From positions 1 to 8,881 of the forward strand of contig JAOUNC010000091.1 of the NCBI GenBank assembly GCA_029881175.1: a DNA stretch of 8,881 nucleotides, read 5' to 3'. The translations under genes were made by a program, and so were the position numbers. Under the pieces are notes generated by a model. The model did no database searches and was not told the DNA's origin. It saw only the letters and a list, made by a program, of their open reading frames with translations. The stretch is from Nitrospirota bacterium. Its GTDB lineage: Bacteria > Nitrospirota > Nitrospiria > Nitrospirales > UBA8639. Every line of letters starts with the position of its first letter. Within the stretch, counting starts at the first letter, position 1. Positions 4,779 through 8,881 of this stretch are shown in pieces.

Positions 4779-6479
4779 TCATTCGGCCTTTTTGGAAAAC
4801 ACTTCCACCAATGGTCCTCCCATGGCACCCGATGGGGCCTTGATGCTCAACAGTGAGGACAGGGTTGGAGCCAGGGCCACCGTATGCACGCGGCGATGGA
4901 TTGTCTGGTGCGGAATTCCTGGCCCTGCAAAAACAAGAGGGACATAGGTGTCATACGCCCATGGGGACCCATGGGTGGCAGCCACGGTCAACCCATCGAA
5001 GTCATTAATGAACCAATGGGGTTCGAAGATGACGAAGATGTCCCCCGAACGCGTTGGATTAAAGTTGTGAAGGACTGATCGGTACAGGAGGGTATCCGGA
5101 AGATTGCCTTGCTGAAGAGCACTGCTGGAAACAGCCAATGCAATCCCTTCAAGCTTGATCAACTCTTCAGCCACGGCCCGTTCGACGTCGGCTTGATTGA
5201 GTCCCTTCTCTTGAATCACACTTTGGTTGAGATACAGGTAGGGGTGGGAATACCGCTGAATCAATTCTTTTCCGATGCCGAACGTTTGCTTCAGACGTTC
5301 AAAGGCAGGTTCCTTTTCCCATGTGTCCGGGTTGACATAGTTGGCTGCAATACCAAATTCATTGAGATAGCCAGGCACTTCGGGTCCGCCATGATCTGCT
5401 GAAAGTACGATTACGGTATTTTGCAATCCAACTTCCTGATCCACAAAGGCCAACAGATCAGCCAGAGTGCGATCCAACCGAAAAATATTATCCTCACTTT
5501 CCAGACTGGACGGACCAAAAAGATGCCCCACGTAATCGGTGGAAGAAAAACTTACCGAGAGATAATCCGGAATGGCATCCTTCCCCAGGTCTTCACCTTT
5601 GATTAGCGCCTTGGCAAAGTCGAGTGTCAGTTCATCCCCAACCGGACTCAGCGTCAGGAAGGTGGTGAAATATTTGTGGTCGGGTTTCCCGAATGGATGG
5701 GGAAAGACACGCCCATACCCGGGAAAGTTCGTTTCCCACGATCGATCATCCGCCTGGCCGTACAGATAGGTCGAGGCGTCATAAAGCAATTCCCATGACC
5801 TATTCCCGTAAGAAAAAGGAAGGCGCTTGTCATTCCACTGCGTGACCCAGGACGGATACGACTTATAATAGTAGCTGCTGGTGACAAACTCTCCGGTCTT
5901 TTTTGAAAACCAAAACGCCTTACCCGCATGACCCGCCATGGAGACAGCCCCACGGTCCTTCACCGATACGCCGAAAATTTTTGCCCGCCCTCCCGTGTGA
6001 ATCGCCAGTTCGTCACTAAAGGTCGTGCCAAGAATGGCCATAGGCGAACGTCCTTCCGTGCTTGCCGCTTTTTGGGTGGGATCAATTTCCGTCTGTTTCT
6101 CAACGTCCGCGCCTTTGGTCAGGAGCGGATAGCGTGCATCTTCGATGTTATACGTCATGCCCCCCGTTTCCCGATCGAACCAGAGATTGCCGATCATGCC
6201 ATGCAGCGATGGGTGGGCGCCTGTAGCCAAGGTGGCATGGCCGACGATGGTTTCGGTATTAGCATGCGCATGATGGGCGTCGGCGAACACTGTGCCTTTC
6301 TCCCACAAATAGCGAAACCCGCCCTCCCCTAGCCGTTCCTCATAGCGCATCGGTAAATCCCCGCGTAACTGATCCACGGTGATCTGAAGAATCAGACGTG
6401 GAGGCTCCTCCGCAAGAGTCGTGTTCAAAGGGATGCACAGGAAATTGATCAAAAAAATACAAAGGGGAAATTGTCTCAT
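4779..6479 (-). CDS. Exported PafA-like alkaline phosphatase (type I phosphodiesterase/NPP fold)
   Basis: A 566-residue protein with a signal peptide (hydrophobic residues 4-18, likely cleavage after T-L-A at 23). All metal and catalytic residues of the alkaline phosphatase superfamily can be placed: D36 (T-V-D-Q-L), nucleophile T77 (N-T-E-T-I-V-G-H), D315 and H319 (T-D-Y-V-G-H), D362 and H363 (S-A-D-H-G-G), and H503 (A-T-H-G-S-P-W). N98 and the K174-x-R176 pair (S-V-K-D-R-G) match the phosphate-gripping N100/K162/R164 of PafA. That favours a phosphate monoesterase over a phosphodiesterase. It probably releases inorganic phosphate from organic esters in the periplasm or outside. PafA-type enzymes are not always phosphate-repressed, and I see no clear Pho box. 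I chose the ATG at 6479 because GAGGAG lies about eight bases upstream and the signal peptide follows; a longer frame to 6578 adds 33 unlikely residues. The upstream terminator implies its own promoter. Confidence 0.9.
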   Translation of the reverse strand: MRQFPLCIFLINFLCIPLNTTLAEEPPRLILQITVDQLRGDLPMRYEERLGEGGFRYLWEKGTVFADAHHAHANTETIVGHATLATGAHPSLHGMIGNLWFDRETGGMTYNIEDARYPLLTKGADVEKQTEIDPTQKAASTEGRSPMAILGTTFSDELAIHTGGRAKIFGVSVKDRGAVSMAGHAGKAFWFSKKTGEFVTSSYYYKSYPSWVTQWNDKRLPFSYGNRSWELLYDASTYLYGQADDRSWETNFPGYGRVFPHPFGKPDHKYFTTFLTLSPVGDELTLDFAKALIKGEDLGKDAIPDYLSVSFSSTDYVGHLFGPSSLESEDNIFRLDRTLADLLAFVDQEVGLQNTVIVLSADHGGPEVPGYLNEFGIAANYVNPDTWEKEPAFERLKQTFGIGKELIQRYSHPYLYLNQSVIQEKGLNQADVERAVAEELIKLEGIALAVSSSALQQGNLPDTLLYRSVLHNFNPTRSGDIFVIFEPHWFINDFDGLTVAATHGSPWAYDTYVPLVFAGPGIPHQTIHRRVHTVALAPTLSSLLSIKAPSGAMGGPLVEVFSKKAE

Positions 6480-6612
6480 CAGGGCTCTCCTCTCACCAGG
6501 GAAAAGGTTGTTGAACCTGCCTGCAACGCACTCCTGCCCCAAGATGGGGAAAGATATGAGGGACGTCAGTTCGAGCATAGAATCTCGTTACATGAGTATT
6601 CCGTGGAATCTG

Positions 6613-6652
6613 AAAAAATGGCCTCGCCCAGGAGATACCTGGACGAGGCCAT
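6613..6652 (-). terminator. Intrinsic terminator after the sulfatase gene
   Basis: On the minus strand a 15-bp stem, ATGGCCTCGTCCAGG pairing with CCTGGGCGAGGCCAT and including one G-U pair, closes a 5-base loop and is followed directly by six Ts (6613-6618). The odd pair is G-U in minus-strand RNA but a C-A mismatch in plus-strand RNA, which also points to minus-strand use. It lies 15 bases past the sulfatase stop and separates that gene from the downstream phosphatase. Confidence 0.9.
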
Positions 6653-6666
6653 GGTGACACACGGAA

Positions 6667-8238
6667 TTAGGGGGATCCTACCCCTGCCTGGAGTTTTTCC
6701 ATCACCTGATCCAGACTAAAGCTTGCCGCTTTTTGACGCGGAGGATACTCCTTGAAGGTGGCAAGGAATTTCCCGACATACGTTTGGGCCGGAACAAGCA
6801 GAAACGCATGATCCAGCAACCAATCATAATAGGTATTCGAGGTGATTTGTCCTCGTTCATAGGGATCTCGACGCAGATTAAATATCAAGGGAACCCGTAA
6901 CGGGGTAAACGGGTTGGCCCAAATTTCAAATGTCTTTTCAACTCGTTGCTGTAAGAAAATTAATTTCCAATCCCGGTACCGCAACGCACTCAGATCCCCA
7001 TCGTCCGTGAAATAAAACACTTCCTCGCGACTCCCTTTCTTTTCTTTTCCCGTCAGATAGGGGAGAAAATTGTACCCATCCAGATGCACCTTGAAGGTTT
7101 TGTTGCCGGCTGTATGCCCCTTCAACAGTTTTTTCTTGATATCCGCATCGCCAGCAATCGCTGCGAAGGTGGGGAGCCAATCCATGTGGTGCATGATCTC
7201 ATTCGATACCGAGCCAGGTTGAATATGGCCCGGCCACCGGACCATGGCTGGCACACGCATGGCGCCTTCCCAGTTGGTATTCTTTTCACCCCGGAATGGC
7301 GTCATCGCCGCATCCGGCCACGTGTTCATATGCGGACCATTGTCCGTGGAATAAAAGACAATCGTATTGTCTGCAATGCCCAGGTCATCCAATTTTTTTA
7401 ACAATTTTCCGACATGCATGTCGTGTTCAACCATGCCGTCGCTATATTCGTCTTGTCCGGAAATGCCTCTGAGTTCGGCCTTCACATGGGTACGGAAATG
7501 CATCCTCGTGCCATTCCACCAGACAAAGAAGGGCTTTTTGGCTTTGTGTTGGCGATCAATGAAGTCCAGGGCGGCATCGGACGTTTCATCATCCACGGTC
7601 TCCATCCGTTTCTTGGTCAGGGGACCCGTGTCTTCAATTTTCCCATCGGCATAGGAATGAATGACGCCGCGCGGCCCAAATCGTTTGCGAAAATTGGGAT
7701 ACTCCTGCGCATTTGGATAATCAGGAAGTTCCGGTTCTTCTTCAGCATTGAGATGATAGAGATTGCCAAAAAATTCATCGAACCCATGATTGGTGGGCAG
7801 ATGCTCATCCTTGTCTCCCAGATGGTTTTTCCCGAACTGCCCGGTGGCGTACCCCATAGGCTTAAGCACTTCCGCAATCGTGGGATCTTCCCCCTTGAGG
7901 CCAAGCTCAGCACCAGGTAATCCGACTTTACTGAGACCGGTGCGGAACACGCTTTGGCCCGTGATAAACGACGAACGGCCTGCCGTACAGCTTTGCTCGC
8001 CATAATAATCCGTAAAAATCATACCTTCATCGGCGATCCGATCAATATTGGGGGTCCGGTAACCCATCAGGCCTTTCGTGTAGGCGCTAATGTTAGACTG
8101 ACCGATATCATCGCCCCAAATGACCAGGATGTTAGGTTTATCTTGGGCCTGGGCTACCGAGAAGCCCAAGCCCAGGATCAGAATGCCCACCCCAAAATAC
8201 CTGGGAAGATGTAAGAGAAAAGATTTTCTTTGAGTCAT
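6667..8238 (-). CDS. Exported type I sulfatase (arylsulfatase family)
   Basis: A 523-residue protein with a signal peptide (basic start, hydrophobic residues 14-28, cleavage after A-Q-A near 31). The sulfatase domain begins at P-N-I-L-V-I-W-G-D-D (metal ligands D43 and D44). The signature C84-T-A-G-R88 follows, where C84 would be converted to formylglycine. It is C-x-A-x-R rather than the commoner C-x-P-x-R, an accepted variant. Other active-site residues are K137 and H139 (G-K-N-H-L-G), H247 (T-R-M-H), D299 and N300 (S-T-D-N-G) and K319 (G-E-K-N). It hydrolyses sulfate esters, but the substrate is not visible; a maturase must be encoded elsewhere. AAGGAGG six bases before the ATG at 8238 fixes the start; the frame open to 8388 is not used. 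A terminator follows the gene. The neighbouring PafA-like phosphatase is of the same superfamily and also exported. Confidence 0.93.
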   Translation of the reverse strand: MTQRKSFLLHLPRYFGVGILILGLGFSVAQAQDKPNILVIWGDDIGQSNISAYTKGLMGYRTPNIDRIADEGMIFTDYYGEQSCTAGRSSFITGQSVFRTGLSKVGLPGAELGLKGEDPTIAEVLKPMGYATGQFGKNHLGDKDEHLPTNHGFDEFFGNLYHLNAEEEPELPDYPNAQEYPNFRKRFGPRGVIHSYADGKIEDTGPLTKKRMETVDDETSDAALDFIDRQHKAKKPFFVWWNGTRMHFRTHVKAELRGISGQDEYSDGMVEHDMHVGKLLKKLDDLGIADNTIVFYSTDNGPHMNTWPDAAMTPFRGEKNTNWEGAMRVPAMVRWPGHIQPGSVSNEIMHHMDWLPTFAAIAGDADIKKKLLKGHTAGNKTFKVHLDGYNFLPYLTGKEKKGSREEVFYFTDDGDLSALRYRDWKLIFLQQRVEKTFEIWANPFTPLRVPLIFNLRRDPYERGQITSNTYYDWLLDHAFLLVPAQTYVGKFLATFKEYPPRQKAASFSLDQVMEKLQAGVGSP

Positions 8239-8640
8239 GCAAAACCTCCTTAGGATTGAGGTTGAAAATGATGCTGTTTTAAAGGCGCCTGCAAAGATAA
8301 ATAGAAAATGGGGCCTCAAATACTGGTCTTTTGCCAAAGGCCCAAGCCTATTACGTAAACATTGCCTCAAAAGTTCTGGTGAGGGCAACTTTCAATCCGA
8401 CAGTATTTCCAGATAGATGAAGTGACCACATTCAAAGATTCTCACTGCCAACCATTTCCCATGGGGCCTTCTTCTCATGTGTCAGGTATTGCAGACTTGT
8501 CCTGCGCAATAACTGCCCATGGGATAACGGTCATGGCGACAGGACCATTGGGGGCAGAAGACGCATTCAACTCATTCAGCGTTCAAACATCCTGAGTTCT
8601 TCTCCATATCTGAATCGGCAGATGCCCCCCAGTGGATTGT
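8239..8640. other. Long upstream region of the sulfatase gene
   Basis: About 400 bases without a gene, holding the leader and presumably the promoter of the sulfatase gene and the 3' flank of the partial gene to the right. I find no convincing promoter box pair. A small hairpin, TATTGCAG (8487-8494) with CTGCGCAATA (8502-8511), has a two-base bulge, and two copies of the palindrome CCCATGGG occur at 8458-8465 and 8516-8523. The sulfatase frame stays open to 8388 here, but its translation does not look like protein. Confidence 0.45.
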
Positions 8641-8881
8641 TCATTGGCTGGTTGCTCCAAACCATCGGTAGTACGCATTGCCACCATCGGCTTCAAGGAC
8701 ACGTGTCATGGCCTGCGACCAAAGTTCCGGATAGCCGGACTGGCCATTGAGCGCGGCCTGATAAAAGAGTAACAAATTCTGGCGTTCGGCAGAAACCGCC
8801 ATCAGGAAGGAAGCGTCTGCGCCGAGTAACGGTGCATTGGTGCGTAGCTCCATCAAGCGAGGCAGCGTCCGTTGCAATTCA
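8641..8881 (-). CDS. C-terminal fragment of an unrecognised protein (runs off the window)
   Basis: The frame is open from the right edge to a TGA at 8641-8643 and encodes at least 79 residues. The GAA codon before the TTG at 8877 keeps the frame open beyond the edge, so the true start lies outside. The visible part is probably mostly helical: L-P-R-L-M-E-L, A-S-F-L-M-A-V-S-A-E-R-Q-N-L-L-L-F-Y-Q-A-A-L, then a Tyr/Trp-rich tail ending N-A-Y-Y-R-W-F-G-A-T-S-Q. I do not recognise a family. It lies upstream of the sulfatase gene on the same strand, but a gap of about 400 bases makes an operon unlikely. Confidence 0.65.
   Translation of the reverse strand, partial: ELQRTLPRLMELRTNAPLLGADASFLMAVSAERQNLLLFYQAALNGQSGYPELWSQAMTRVLEADGGNAYYRWFGATSQ

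Noticed and set aside
7414..7920. 168-residue plus-strand open frame
   Set aside because: It is wholly antisense to the sulfatase gene, whose catalytic motifs and ribosome binding site are clear.
8239..8388. 50-residue N-terminal extension of the sulfatase
   Set aside because: AAGGAGG directly precedes the ATG at 8238 and a signal peptide begins there; an extension would bury the signal peptide.
8458..8523. Two CCCATGGG palindromes as an operator pair
   Set aside because: The same 8-mer also occurs twice inside the phosphatase coding region (around 4958-4976), so chance is a sufficient explanation.

Overview
The window is bacterial and moderate in GC. It is mostly accessory sequence: a few solid genes separated by long, repeat-rich intergenic stretches. 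Every convincing gene is on the minus strand except one small lipoprotein gene near the left end. The organism cannot be fixed from the genes alone. The 122-bp palindrome at 2200-2321 and the CATTCTGAGCG-type repeat near 1363 resemble interspersed repeats I recall from Nitrospira-like and other environmental Gram-negative genomes, so a Nitrospirota-type bacterium is a low-confidence guess. The lipoprotein and the signal peptides are compatible with a diderm envelope.

Layout from left to right. Positions 1-658 hold no convincing gene. A 75-residue lipoprotein lies at 659-886 (+). Positions 887-1476 are non-coding and full of short inverted and dispersed repeats. A 156-residue exported orphan protein lies at 1477-1947 (-). 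An 18-bp perfect hairpin (2054-2099) and the 122-bp palindromic element (2200-2321) follow. The palindrome touches the stop codon of a YtxH-domain membrane protein gene (2322-2648, -). Upstream of that gene is a TetR-family regulator (2818-3549, -). The regulator promoter region and the ytxH-like promoter carry the same TTGAC/GTCAA half-site array with matching spacing, which suggests a small autoregulated regulon.

Positions 3884-4541 (-) encode a MNT nucleotidyltransferase / HEPN toxin pair of the MntA-HepT type. The antitoxin gene looks intact. The toxin gene carries one in-frame TAA at codon 38, with the rest of the frame, including its R-x4-H-x-Y motif, preserved.

The right half holds two exported enzymes of the alkaline phosphatase superfamily: a PafA-like alkaline phosphatase (4779-6479, -) and a type I sulfatase (6667-8238, -). 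All the catalytic residues I looked for are present in both. They probably strip phosphate and sulfate from organic esters outside the cytoplasm. A strong intrinsic terminator (6613-6652) separates them, so they are neighbours rather than a simple operon. The 3' end of an unrecognised gene runs off the right edge (8641-8881, -).

I see no clearly new multi-gene system. The best leads are the paired TetR operator arrays with the YtxH protein and the single-codon inactivation of the HEPN toxin.
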